Assembly (NCBI GenBank): GCA_026008535.1
Contig: BRKX01000009.1
Coordinates: 48,667,001-48,731,000, forward strand
From: Perilla frutescens
Taxonomy: Eukaryota > Streptophyta > Magnoliopsida > Lamiales > Lamiaceae
Direction: 5' to 3'
DNA length: 64,000 nt
How positions within the stretch are numbered: position 1 is the stretch's first letter; every line of letters begins with the position of its first letter. The notes beneath the pieces were generated by a model. It was not told where the DNA came from. It saw only the letters and a program-made list of their open reading frames with translations, and made no database searches. Positions 10,954 through 20,901 of the stretch are shown one piece after another. The translations under genes were made by a program, and so were the position numbers.

Positions 10954-12741
10954 GAGGAAATTGCAATTTTGGTCCAATAAGATATACCTCTGTGCAAAAA
11001 TGATCCATCACGTTTCACTTTTGGTCCACTATCTTTTTTTCTTGGCAAAAGTTGTCAACCAGTTAACGGAATCCGTTAGTTTAACGGTGCAAATTTGGTC
11101 CAACACTTTTTACACTTTTTTTTACTATAAATTAAAAAAAAACTATTTTTGTAGGAAAAAAATGCACCCCTTTGGAGAAAAACGTTTTATATACTAAAAA
11201 AATACACCAAGTCATTTTTATCAGCCTCCAATACAAGTAAGAATATTTGAGCCTCATCTTCAATAGGCATTAACTTACCCTTTTGATCCTTAAAATAAAA
11301 TTTTTTCGTCCCCAAATATCATATTTGCTTACACATGCTCTTAATGTAATTCATGTCCATCCTTCTACGGTCACCAAAATCAAATACAACAATTTTCCCC
11401 CCTATATACTCTAGTTCACCATAACGATTAGTGATAATCATACCACCATGCATCAACTTCAAAGTATATAAATAATTCTCCCCACCTATATTTTCAAACA
11501 CAATTTAGTATATCAAATCATTTTCAGCTCGAAAAAAGAAATTTAATTTATTTAAATTGGGTGTTGTTGAATTAAGTTATCAAACAACACTCTTTAGAAG
11601 TTCAGAACCAAATCAGAAGCATAACTTATTAACTTTAATACGATAAACAATACTCCTAATTAACATTTATCAAACTAGCTCAATAGACAGAATTTATGCA
11701 AAAAGGTTTTCGTTTCCTGCACCACAAATGTCAAAACAGACAAAGATAGCATACAATACATATCTAAGCAAATAATCAGCTGCACTATTTAACCTAATGC
11801 AAAAAAAAATTCCTTTCACGACTACAGAAAATTAGGGAACAACAGGTCAGACATTCAAAGTTTTGGTCAATGATCACACTTTGTAAATTTTACAAAGGTA
11901 TTTGATCATTAGAGTACATTTGTGTTCTTTTAAATCCTCAACAAAAAGCTAAATCTCAACACAGCTAAAATAAAAATAAAAATTCAATAATTCAACTTTC
12001 AAGAGCATGAAAATTCTAACCCAAAAACCCTCACGACATTAATAAATTTTCAGCAAGTTTCAATATTTTCTCACGCCATTCATATATATACATTAAAAAA
12101 AATGTAAGTTTGAATGTAAAACTCGAAAGAGAAGAATAAATAGGAAAATTTGAGAAATTAAAATAGGAGCAAAAAGATTTCCTCAAACAATATTGTTTGG
12201 GAAAAATAAATAGGCTTGTTTTATAATCATAAGAATAACAGAGATAGAGAAAATGGTTTTTTGTTGAGGGGCTGGAATTTTGCAGGGATGTGAAGAATTG
12301 AGCAATTTTTTCATAACAAAAAAAAGGAAGAACAACTCAAACTTACCGTAATCTGGGTGAGGAAGATGTAAATATGTTTCCTTCCGTAACATTTCCTTAT
12401 GATATTCACAAAATCTGATTTTCTGTTGGTGCGAATGATTTGAGAATCTGTTCGTGAGAGAGTGAGCAGCAAGAGTGAGGCGATGTGAGAGAGTGACAAT
12501 AATTTTCCCGCAATTTTTACGATTTGGGGATTTATGTTAATTTAGTGTTCAAGTTGTTATGGGATGATGTATCTCCGTCCATCAATTAACGGATCGTCAA
12601 ATTAGTGGGATTATAAGTCTTATTTTAAATCAATACTGGACCACTTTTACCAAGAAAAAAAGATAGTGGACCAAAAGTGAAATGTGATGGACCATTTTCG
12701 CACAAGGGTGTATCTTACTGGACCAAAAATGCAATTTCCTC
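10954..12741. mobile_element. Mutator-like element (MULE), non-autonomous, with 9-bp TSD
   Basis: A perfect 9-bp target duplication, TCAAAATAT, lies at 10945-10953 and 12742-12750. The termini are long inverted repeats of about 100 bp with few mismatches, starting GAGGAAATTGCA and including 'cacttttggtccactatc' on both sides. A 9-bp duplication, long TIRs and a G at the tip are diagnostic of Mutator-like elements. The 1,788-bp body holds a relic of a PB1-like domain (11319-11501, minus) but no transposase catalytic domain, so it would need a transposase supplied in trans. Confidence 0.9.
11150..11501 (-). pseudogene. PB1-like domain relic of a MULE-associated protein
   Basis: The minus-strand frame 11319-11501 reads ..LKLMHGGMI.., YGELEYIGGKIVVFDFGD and a Met-rich tail. 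This fits the PB1-like domain found at the N-terminus of many plant MULE transposases (pattern HGG, YxGGK, DxxD). After 11319 similarity continues in another frame (KLMPIEDEAQIFLLVLEAD, about 11270-11200), so there is a break. No MULE catalytic core or SWIM zinc finger is present. The relic sits inside the TIR-bounded element and supports its assignment. Confidence 0.55.
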
Positions 12742-12750
12742 TCAAAATAT

Positions 12751-13218
12751 TGCTACATATCAAAAGATAGTGTCATTATTACAACGTTTTAAAAGTGATG
12801 TTACAATTAGAATTGGGTATATGATGGTGCTTTTATTGGTAACTAGTGTATCGCTCATACGATGCAAGAGCACAATTTATTATTTAATTTTATATTTTAA
12901 TATAAACAATGTATTGAATGCATGGTCGCGCTTTTAAATTTAATGAGTGTCATTTAATAACAGTCAAACTATATATGAAAGTTAATTACATTGATAAAAT
13001 AACACAATCGTGGAATTTATTATAAATTTTGTGATACTCCCTCATATACAACATTTTCAGTAGAAATGTTATCAACATTGTCACCATTACTTATAATGAT
13101 TTTTACACCCAATGACTCATAACTATCAAAACACAAACATAAATATGACCATGGCTAAAAATTGAATTTTTTTATTGTTTGAAAAAAAGCAACATGAGAA
13201 AGTCATCACCGTATTAAT
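12751..13218. other. AT-rich spacer without recognisable content
   Basis: No gene, inverted repeat or long tandem repeat was recognised between the MULE and the next TIR element. Confidence 0.5.
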
Positions 13219-14985
13219 GGGGCACACTCCTGTTAGACGGTCTAACGGATCCCCTTATGTTAGACAAATATTATTTGACCCGTCAAAGTGGTTCCCCCGC
13301 CTTTTTTCCTTTTTTTTTTGATTTTTTTTAATGATCTCCCCCTTCTCTTTTTTTTATATTCAATTTTTAGTTTCTTTCTTTTTTCTTTTCCAAAAACGTG
13401 TTATCTCTCTTCTTCTTCTTTTTTTCTTTTCATTTCCAGAAATGTGTTCTTCTCTTCTCTTTTTTTTTTTCTTCAGAAACGTGTTTTTTTTTCTTTGGCA
13501 GTTTTTTCCTTCATCTTTTGCAGTTTTTTTCCTTCTTCTTTGGCAGTTTTCCTTCTTCTTTTTTTTGTGTTTTTTATATAATGATTTTGTTAATGATAGT
13601 TCATCCATAATTAATGATACTTCACATCACAGTTAATGATACTTCACCAAATAAAAGTTATATTTTCATTAAAATGAAAATTACCGATGATTAAGCATTA
13701 ATTATTAAATTAACAACAGAGAAGTATCATTAATTATGAAGTAAGTATCACTCGTAATAAAAAAATGAAGCATCACTAATATAATGAGTAGTTACTACTC
13801 ACTATCATGTTCAATTTTTGAATTGCAACATTTTCTTGTATGTAGCTAATGATTCAATTTTTGAATTGCGATATGTTTGAACTGATACTTTTCTTTCTAA
13901 TTAGTGATACTTTCTTCTGCAATTAGAGATACTTTTCTTCTAATTAGTGATACTTTCTTATGCAATTAGTGATACTTTTCTTCTACTTAGTGATACTTTC
14001 TTCTGCAATTAGTGATACTTTTCTTCAATTAGTGATATTTTATTCTACAATTAGTGATATTTTTCTTCTAATTAGTGATATTTTCTTCTATAATCATTGA
14101 TACTTTTCTTAAATTAGTGATATGATACTTTCTTATGCAATTAGTGATAGTTCATCCCTAATTAATGATACTTCACACACAGTTAGTGATATTTCACCAG
14201 ATATATATATAAAATGATACTTCACTTAATAGTTAATGATATTTTGCCAAATTCATATCTAATGATACTTAACTTCATAGTTAATGATACTTCATTTCAT
14301 AGCTAATGTTACTGATACTTCTTGTTATTGGTTTGATAATTAATGTTTAATTATCCTTAGAGTTACTGATACTTTATATCATAGATAATGATACTTTACC
14401 TTATAACTAATGATATCTCTTTTTTTTTGCTCAATAATTAGTTAACCACCAAAATATATATATATATATATATTTGAAATAAATCGATACCCTAAATTGA
14501 AATTAGTGAACCCTAAAATTGAATTGAATTAATTTATTTTTTAAATAAAATTTATTTAAACATGTATATTGCGCTTGATATACAATAATTATTAAAAGAG
14601 AAAAGAAAAAAAAGAAAGTTAAAACTAACGAAGAAAGGAATAAGAAAAAGGGGAAAAAAGCAAAAAAACTGTTGCCCAGCCGCAAAAAAAAAATGAAGAA
14701 CAAAAAGAAACGAGAGAAAAAAAAAGAGAAATAAAGAAAAAGAAAGGAAATGGGAAATGGGCTGAGCAGGTTGTTGCGCCAAAAAAAATGAAAGAAAAAA
14801 AAAAGAGAAATAAAGATAGAGAAAGGGAACGTGAAATGGGCTCAGCAGGTTGCTGGGCCAAAAAAATGAAAGAAAAAAAAGAGTGGGCTTAGGCGCGGGT
14901 GGGTGGGTTCTGTGGGACGGGTCAGGTTATAATTGACCCGTCTAACGTAAGAGACCTGTTAGACCGTCTCATATAAGTTTTTGTC
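13219..14985. mobile_element. minisatellite-bearing TIR element, copy A (MULE-like)
   Basis: The left end GGGGCACACTCCTG is followed by 'ttagacggtctaacgga' and 'cgttagac'-like sequence. The right end carries the inverse ('tctaacgtaagagacc', 'gttagaccgtctcat', 'tttttgtc'). The left arm (13300-13570) is almost pure pyrimidine and the right arm (14590-14880) purine, so the ends could fold back. The centre (about 13880-14420) is a minisatellite of about 20-22 bp units around 'attagtgatactttcttct'. The right arm also holds a ~80-bp duplication around 'gaaatgggctgagcagg'. There is no transposase frame. I saw no clear target duplication for this copy, but copy B has a perfect 9-bp one. Confidence 0.75.
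13880..14420. repeat. ~21-bp minisatellite inside copy A
   Basis: At least a dozen imperfect units of the type 'aattagtgatacttttcttct', alternating with 'gcaattagtgatactttcttct', followed by looser 'agttaatgatacttcac' units. The same array type recurs at 47930-48260 and 63140-63390 within copies B and C. Confidence 0.85.
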
Positions 14986-15094
14986 ATTGAAACGTGGAAT
15001 TTTTGGAACTGTTAAAATTTATTATTCATATTGATATTTAGTTATGCATTCCAATTGTGTAAATGAACCAGTATTTTCAAACTCGGACTGGACT

Positions 15095-15723
15095 TGTTAT
15101 TGTTGCAAGTGGTTGGGATTGTTTGATGGAATGGTGCGCAGCTAGGGCCTCTATGGGTAATGTTGGTGGTGGTAATGGTTCAATTGCTCGTTGCGGGAGC
15201 TGGCACAATCCGCCGTGTAATTTTTATAAAGTTAATCATGTGGATGCTAGTTTCTTTACGGATACCAATGAGACTAGTTGTGGGGCAGTAATTCATCATG
15301 ATGAGGGTAGTTTTGTTGTGGCTAGGACTAACCATTTTATGGGATGTCTGCGGGTTGATGAAGGTGAAGCACTGAGTTTGCATGAGGCTCTTTCGTGGAT
15401 TAAGTCTCTCGGTATCCAACGTGTTATTTTTTAAGTTGATTCCAAGGTAGTGTTTGAGGCTGTAAAATCTTCCACAACGACCATCTCTGAATTTGGTTCG
15501 ATTATTTCTAATTGTCGAAATTTTTTTACGATTCAAATAACTTTTCTCTTAGTTTGGTTCGTCGAAGTGCTAATTGTGTGGCACATGGTTTAGCTAGGGC
15601 TGCTCGTGATTTTTCAAGCCCTTATTGTTGGGTTGAGCCTCCATCTTTTGTGATAGACCTTCTCGATAGTTCATATTCTTGTGCTTTTTAATAAAATATG
15701 AGTATTTGGTTGTCAAAAAAAAA
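15095..15723 (+). pseudogene. 5'-truncated LINE: RNase H domain and 3' tail
   Basis: The translation shows a LINE-type RNase H domain: DASFFTDT (first Asp), GAVIHH, DEGEALSLHEAL (Glu), then after an in-frame TAA at about 15432 VDSKVVFEAV (Asp). In another frame it continues RRSANCVAHGLARAA, the usual conserved C-terminal block. The insert ends in an A-tract at 15717-15724. A 14-bp duplication with one mismatch (15081-15094, 'actcggactggact'; 15724-15737, 'actcggactagact') flanks it. This is a classic 5'-truncated, dead-on-arrival LINE insertion. The stop and frameshift postdate or accompany its death. Confidence 0.85.
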
Positions 15724-15767
15724 ACTCGGACTAGACTAGACGGTTGGACCAGTTAGACCGCCAACTG

Positions 15768-16690
15768 TTATTATCAGCAACCGAGCAAACATCCCAACCG
15801 GACAACCATCCTCAATATTTAATTAATTTCTCTCTCTTCCACATCACCAATATTTTATTCAACCCAACCACATACAATTTGATAGTTTATCAGCAACCAC
15901 CTCAAACACTCAACCACAATATTATATATTTTTTTTTCTTTTATTAATAAATATAATATAATTAATAATAATTAAAATAAATAATTATTATTATTGAAAA
16001 TTGTAATAACATAAAATAACAAACTTTTATAAATTAGACAATATGATAAAATACAAAATAAACAAAATAAGAACATAAATAACAATAAACCGAACATGAA
16101 TTGAAATAAACAAACGACGATTAAGTCATCACGAAGAAATTTATGCATTATATCTAGATATCCAAATAAAATTTACATATCCAATAAAATTTAGATATAA
16201 TGGATATATTTATTTTTAATAATTATTATATCTACATATCCAAATAAAATTTACATATCCAATAAAATAGAGACAAGTGTCCAAATAAAATTTATATATC
16301 CAATAAAAGATATAATGGATATATTTATTTTAATAATACATAAAAAATACAAAATATAAAAAAAAATAATAAAATAATGAGAAAGGAGAGAGAGAGACCA
16401 GCGGTCTGCTGGCCTCCCTCGGTCGAATACCCCAAGCACACCATCTCTCTTTTTTTCTTTTTCTTTTTCTTTTTTTCCATGCTGGCGGCCGACCGTTCGG
16501 CATTTTAGAAACTAATAAGACTATCATTATCAGCAACCGGACAAATACCTCAACCGGGCAACCACCCTCAATATTTAATTAATTTCTTTCTCTTACATAT
16601 CACCAATATTTTATCCAACCCAACCACATACAATTTAATAGTTTATCAGCAACCACCCCAAACACCCAACCACAACATTATATATTAATT
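15768..16690. repeat. direct repeat pair (~165 bp)
   Basis: 15768-15932 and 16528-16690 share 'ttatcagcaacc', 'cctcaatatttaattaatt', 'caatattttat', 'caaccacatacaattt' and 'aaccacaa..ttatatat'. They flank about 600 bp of AT-rich DNA with a short GC-rich island near 16390-16500. They could be short LTRs of a miniature retroelement or a simple duplication; no PBS or target duplication was found. Confidence 0.6.
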
Positions 16691-16987
16691 TTTCTGTCAC
16701 GACCCCACATTAATATTTGATTAATATGAAGTGTGACTGACACGACTCGACCCCAATGAAGGATGGATCAAGACGCGAACCAGAAATAATTAAATAAGAC
16801 AGTGAACTATTATCTTCCAGGATCGATATTTGGTCTGAGAACTCTAATTCCCGACTAATTTTAAGTACTCACAAATGACTGAATAATAATAGTACTCAAA
16901 TGCTTATCGAGTTATAGGACTCGTCCAGAACAAAAGCTGAAATGTTGGACTTGTGATATAACTGAGTTGCGGAAGCAAAAAGAAAGA

Positions 16988-16988
16988 C

Positions 16989-17056
<68 letters not shown>
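16988..17056. repeat. (AAT)n microsatellite
   Basis: About 22 perfect AAT units. The poly-leucine frame on the opposite strand is only this repeat. Confidence 0.95.
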
Positions 17057-17058
<2 letters not shown>

Positions 17059-17339
17059 CAAGGTCATCTGAGCCTTGTACTAATGACAACTCCACTCTCA
17101 GCACTTCTCCCTTCCACACCAGCTCAACCTGCACATTTAAAAAACAAACATGCAGGGCTGAGTACAAGGGTACTCAGTGAACACATTGCTAAAAAATATT
17201 TCTGAACTGAAACTCATTTTCTTGTCATGCATCTGAGTAAACACACAGGGGTTTTATCTGAAAAGGCCCTATGTTTTACTAAATCACTTTCTGTTTTTGA
17301 GCGCTCTTTTATGTTGTATGATCATCCATATCCCACTGA

Positions 17340-17515
17340 AAGTCGAGGAATAGCTCCGCTCAGCCTTTTCCACGAGCGTCGGGGAATACCTCCACTCAGC
17401 CTTTTCCGCCGAACGCTTAACATAACTAAATGTCGAAGAATAGCTTCGCTCAGCCTTTTTCACGAACATTTAGCATCGTCGATGTCTTAATCAGGAATAG
17501 CTCCGCTCAGCCTTT
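17340..17515. repeat. four imperfect copies of a 'gctccgctcagcctttt' motif
   Basis: Occurrences start near 17345, 17385, 17437 and 17490, each a variant of 'ggaatagctccgctcagcc' followed by 'tttccacga'-like sequence. They lie inside the LTR-like block and are spaced about 40-55 bp. Confidence 0.85.
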
Positions 17516-18889
17516 CCCTCTTCCTAATATCACCGACCCAAGTGTACACTAACCTCGGTCACGCTAAGTTAGCACGAGGCCCGATCGATTTACCAGTTAG
17601 AAAGCCCCTTGCGAGCTAACTAAATACAGATAAGGATATCATACAAAACAAAACATTTTATGCATGACAATATTTTATTTGCATCAGAATAATTAACTGC
17701 GGGTGAGTGAAAAATCAAATCATTATTTGGACTAAGAGTCCGTTGAAAAGAAAGCCCACATTTCACCAATGTCTTAATACTTGAAACTGCAGCTGCTAGT
17801 TCCTCGCTGGTCTTATCCCTTGCGGATCTACTAGCCTTCAATATATAAAAATATACTTAGCATGTTGATCCTAAATCTGACAGGACTCAACACGACACGA
17901 AGGCCTATTAGGGTCTAGTATCCGTTCTAAATTTTCTCTTAGCTTAAGGGTTAATCTCAACCCTAGCTACTAAACATCTTAAGGCATACATCATCATCAT
18001 TTAAGGTATCAAAAATACCTTAACATAATCACAACTAGATTCTAGGGACAAAGTCATCACCAAGTTCGTAGACAAAACAACGTTCTGCACAACGTCTATC
18101 TTTGAAAACAATTATGTTTTGACTCGTTAAGATGCAGGGGACAAGCCATACACCGTTGGAAAGCCACGGAAGTCTAGTTTCCGACGAAATTGACGGTAGC
18201 TCCAGATGATAACTAACGAAAAAGTTATGACCGATTGACTAGAAGGTGGCAGAACTGCCAGAATTTCTGAAAGAAAACACATGCCTTGACTTTGACAATT
18301 TTTCATAAATTGCTCAGAAAAATGAATAATAGTATCTGCGAACCAATTAAGAAAATCTAAAAATTCAAAGTCATGTCTGAACCAGTAACACCAATTTCGA
18401 TTTTGCACATAAAAAACTCTCTTAAATTTGTATATATTTATAGATATAACATTTTACTGTTTTAATAAATTATTAATAATTATTATAATTTTTGCAATCT
18501 GTATTTAGTGAATGATTTACAAAAAAAAAATACAACGAAGGGAGATAGACGAGAAAGTGAGAGAGGAGAGAGGACAGATGAGAGAGGAGAAAGATTGGGA
18601 AGAGAGAGAAGAGATGAGAAAGAAAGAGAAAGTGGAAAGAGGAAAAAAAGATGGTGTACGTGAGAAGTAAATAAAGAGATAATAGAGTAGATAGAAAGTC
18701 ATGTTTCACAACATAATAATTATTGAGTTACCATAATATCCTATTTTACTTAAAATTATAAATAACCACAAGTATGCCACTTTCTATTTGACCAAAATTT
18801 TACTGAATTGTGGCCATCAAGATCTAAGTCATGGACGGATTAGATGGGCTCCTAGTTCCCACATGGAGGAGGGTTCAAATGATCATTCC

Positions 18890-18892
<3 letters not shown>

Positions 18893-18935
<43 letters not shown>

Positions 18936-18948
18936 GTGTGTGTGTGTG
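18893..18948. repeat. (ATATAC)n then (TG)n microsatellite
   Basis: Seven or so hexamer units 'catata' run into a short 'tgtgtgtg' tract. The preceding 60 bp resemble 1690-1770, where a microsatellite also follows. Confidence 0.9.
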
Positions 18949-18961
18949 TCCCTTCCTATTA

Positions 18962-19201
18962 TTCCCTCCGTTTCTGAATAAGTATCATTCTAACATTTTA
19001 ATTTTGTTTCAAAAAAGTGTCATTCTACAAATTCGAGACAAAAAATTCATATTTTTCACACATTTTCCCTTATTTAATATATTTATATATTTATGTTTAA
19101 CTCATTTAATGTATTAACACAAGTGTTTATTAGGTAGCTTAATTAATTTATTAATCTGTTTGCATTCATCTAAAATGACACTTAATTGGAAACGAAAAGA
19201 G
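18962..19201. mobile_element. Stowaway-type (Tc1/mariner) MITE
   Basis: The ends match the Stowaway signature: left TTCCCTCCGTTTCTGAATAAGT, right inverse 'ggaaacgaaaagag', with TA on both sides (18960-18961 and 19202-19203). The 240-bp size, AT-rich body and TA target fit a non-autonomous mariner MITE. Confidence 0.7.
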
Positions 19202-19203
19202 TA

Positions 19204-19507
19204 TTATTTATTACCACTCCAAATATATTTTGCCAAATTTTCCTTTCTTTTATTTTTATTTTATAACCATGATTTCTCCAATTTCGCTATAATTTATTTA
19301 TTAAAAAAATTCAAACTTATTTTTATATTATTATTATTATTATAAATTTAATATTAGTGTCAAAATAATTCCATTAACATTTACTTTCATAAAATGGGTC
19401 TAGATTTCAATTTGGAGGCTCGGATAAAAATGTCACCTTACATAATTTTTTACCCAAAATTATATGTCGTATTTCTTTATTTGTTGTGAACCCAGATGGG
19501 TAAAGGA
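19204..19507. other. AT-rich spacer before the Athila element
   Basis: Nothing recognisable beyond a short (TTA)n tract near 19328-19344. Confidence 0.5.
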
Positions 19508-19512
19508 ACGTC

Positions 19513-20731
19513 TGATTGGGTATCGTTCACCTATTTTAAATGGGGTGTTTTTTATGTATATTTTTACATAATTATCTGCCTTGCATCTATTTTGGAAGAA
19601 TTTGTTATGCTTTGAAGATTGCAGGTGGATAATTGGAATTGGGCAGTGCGGCCATTAGTTTTGGGAATTACAGCAAGGTTCGTTTGAAAGAAAGTTCTGA
19701 AGCAGGCTGTTTGGGCAAGCCGCCTGGAGGATGGACCGAGAAGTTAGGATCTGAGCCTGTGCGCGTAATTCTGGTCTGTTGGCGTCAACTTTGACCCGAC
19801 CCAAGACCTGGACGCGGATTCCAGTTTAATAACAGCTTTTGATTACCTCTATTTTGCTATTACCTAGTAGAGATAGGCTAGGATTTTATTTCCATATTGA
19901 ACTCTCCTTTTAATTAGGAAATTATCTTGGGAGATATGGATGTATCTATATTACTAGTTTTTGATGTGGGATTTATTACACAGACGGATGCTAGACAAGA
20001 AAAAGAACGCCGTTCCGATCATTACAATTTCTTCCAGTTCATATTTTTTATCTTCAACAATATTTTCGATATTTTGATGATTAATATGCAAGCAAGCTAG
20101 TGGTTTGAATTTATTACTAGCTAATTAAATCCATCATACGAAATTGTGATAGGAGTTAATTTGGAGCAAAATGATTTTTTATAATCAATGGAATAGTAGA
20201 CTTAATTAAATTGTCCTGTGTCAGAGTCAATTGATTTTGTGTCGGGTCCCTTAGGAATTTAATGCAATCAACTCATTAAATCGGTAGAGTGTCTCTCAAG
20301 ATTGTCGGTTGATTAGGGAAACAATTCATGAAGTGTCTTCTTGATTGTCGATAGATATAGGAATAAGGTTATGCCGGAAAGTGTCTTCGATAACCATAAC
20401 CGATTTGCATGGAATAATTAATTTAATTCTTGAATCTAGGATCAGTTGAATAGCCAAGGTGGTGTGATTGAATTCCGGATAATTTTTAATCATTTATATA
20501 GATAATTCTTTTGTGTGAATGCTTGGATATTTATTTAATCACTACGTTAGTTTCGCATCTTTTATTTTATTTCTATAAATTCTCTGTTGAAGGGTTCGGT
20601 TTTACAGGTTGAAAAGTGAGGGTAATTCTCACCAGTCTCTAGGGAAACGATCTTGCTTACCACTGTACTGTGCAGTTTGGGCAAACTGACTGCTGTCGGA
20701 ACATTTATTTTTGGTGCAAAACGACACACCA
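19513..20731 (+). repeat. 5' LTR of the Athila element
   Basis: 1,219 bp, TG...CA. Compared with the 3' LTR it lacks about 154 bp after 'aagcaagctag' near 20100. That segment in the 3' copy (30576-30730) ends in a near-identical short motif, consistent with loss between micro-repeats. It also has an 8-bp difference near 20657. Confidence 0.97.
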
Positions 20732-20736
20732 AATTT

Positions 20737-20754
20737 TGGCGCCGTTGCCGGGGA
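20737..20754 (+). other. primer binding site, tRNA-Asp
   Basis: TGGCGCCGTTGCCGGGGA is complementary to the 3' end of plant tRNA-Asp(GTC) including the CCA. It lies five bases after the LTR, as in Athila elements. The minus strand would be primed here. Confidence 0.95.
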
Positions 20755-20901
20755 CTGGTTCTAAAGCAGTAATTACTCGAAACTTTTCAATTTGTTATTT
20801 TTCTTACTGTGGCTTTCTCGTTTGTTTTACAGTGCATGACCCGTTCCTCACACAAAGGAGAATTATTGTTCAACCCGGAACCGGAGTGAACATTACACCA
20901 A

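Larger units (their letters stand above)
16694..18415. mobile_element. LTR-like block, probable decayed solo LTR
   Basis: It begins TGTCACGACCCC, a start frequent in plant Ty3/Gypsy LTRs, and contains 'gggctgagtacaagggtactcag' character and a block around 18130-18250 that I associate with LTRs of large plant Gypsy elements. No gag-pol, PBS or second LTR is nearby, and I could not fix the 3' end or a target duplication. Start and class are inference. Confidence 0.4.

Noticed and set aside
13288..13636. Phe/Leu/Ser-rich open frames on both strands
   Set aside because: They are translations of the polypyrimidine arm of the TIR element; the same happens in copies B (47540-47760) and C (62540-62870) and in the purine arms (14503-14860, 63550-63970).
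16904..17167. 87-codon frame with a long Leu run
   Set aside because: It is the reverse translation of the (AAT)n microsatellite.
17340..17515. CRISPR-like spaced repeats
   Set aside because: Repeats are imperfect, spacers are unequal and related to each other, and the genome is plant.
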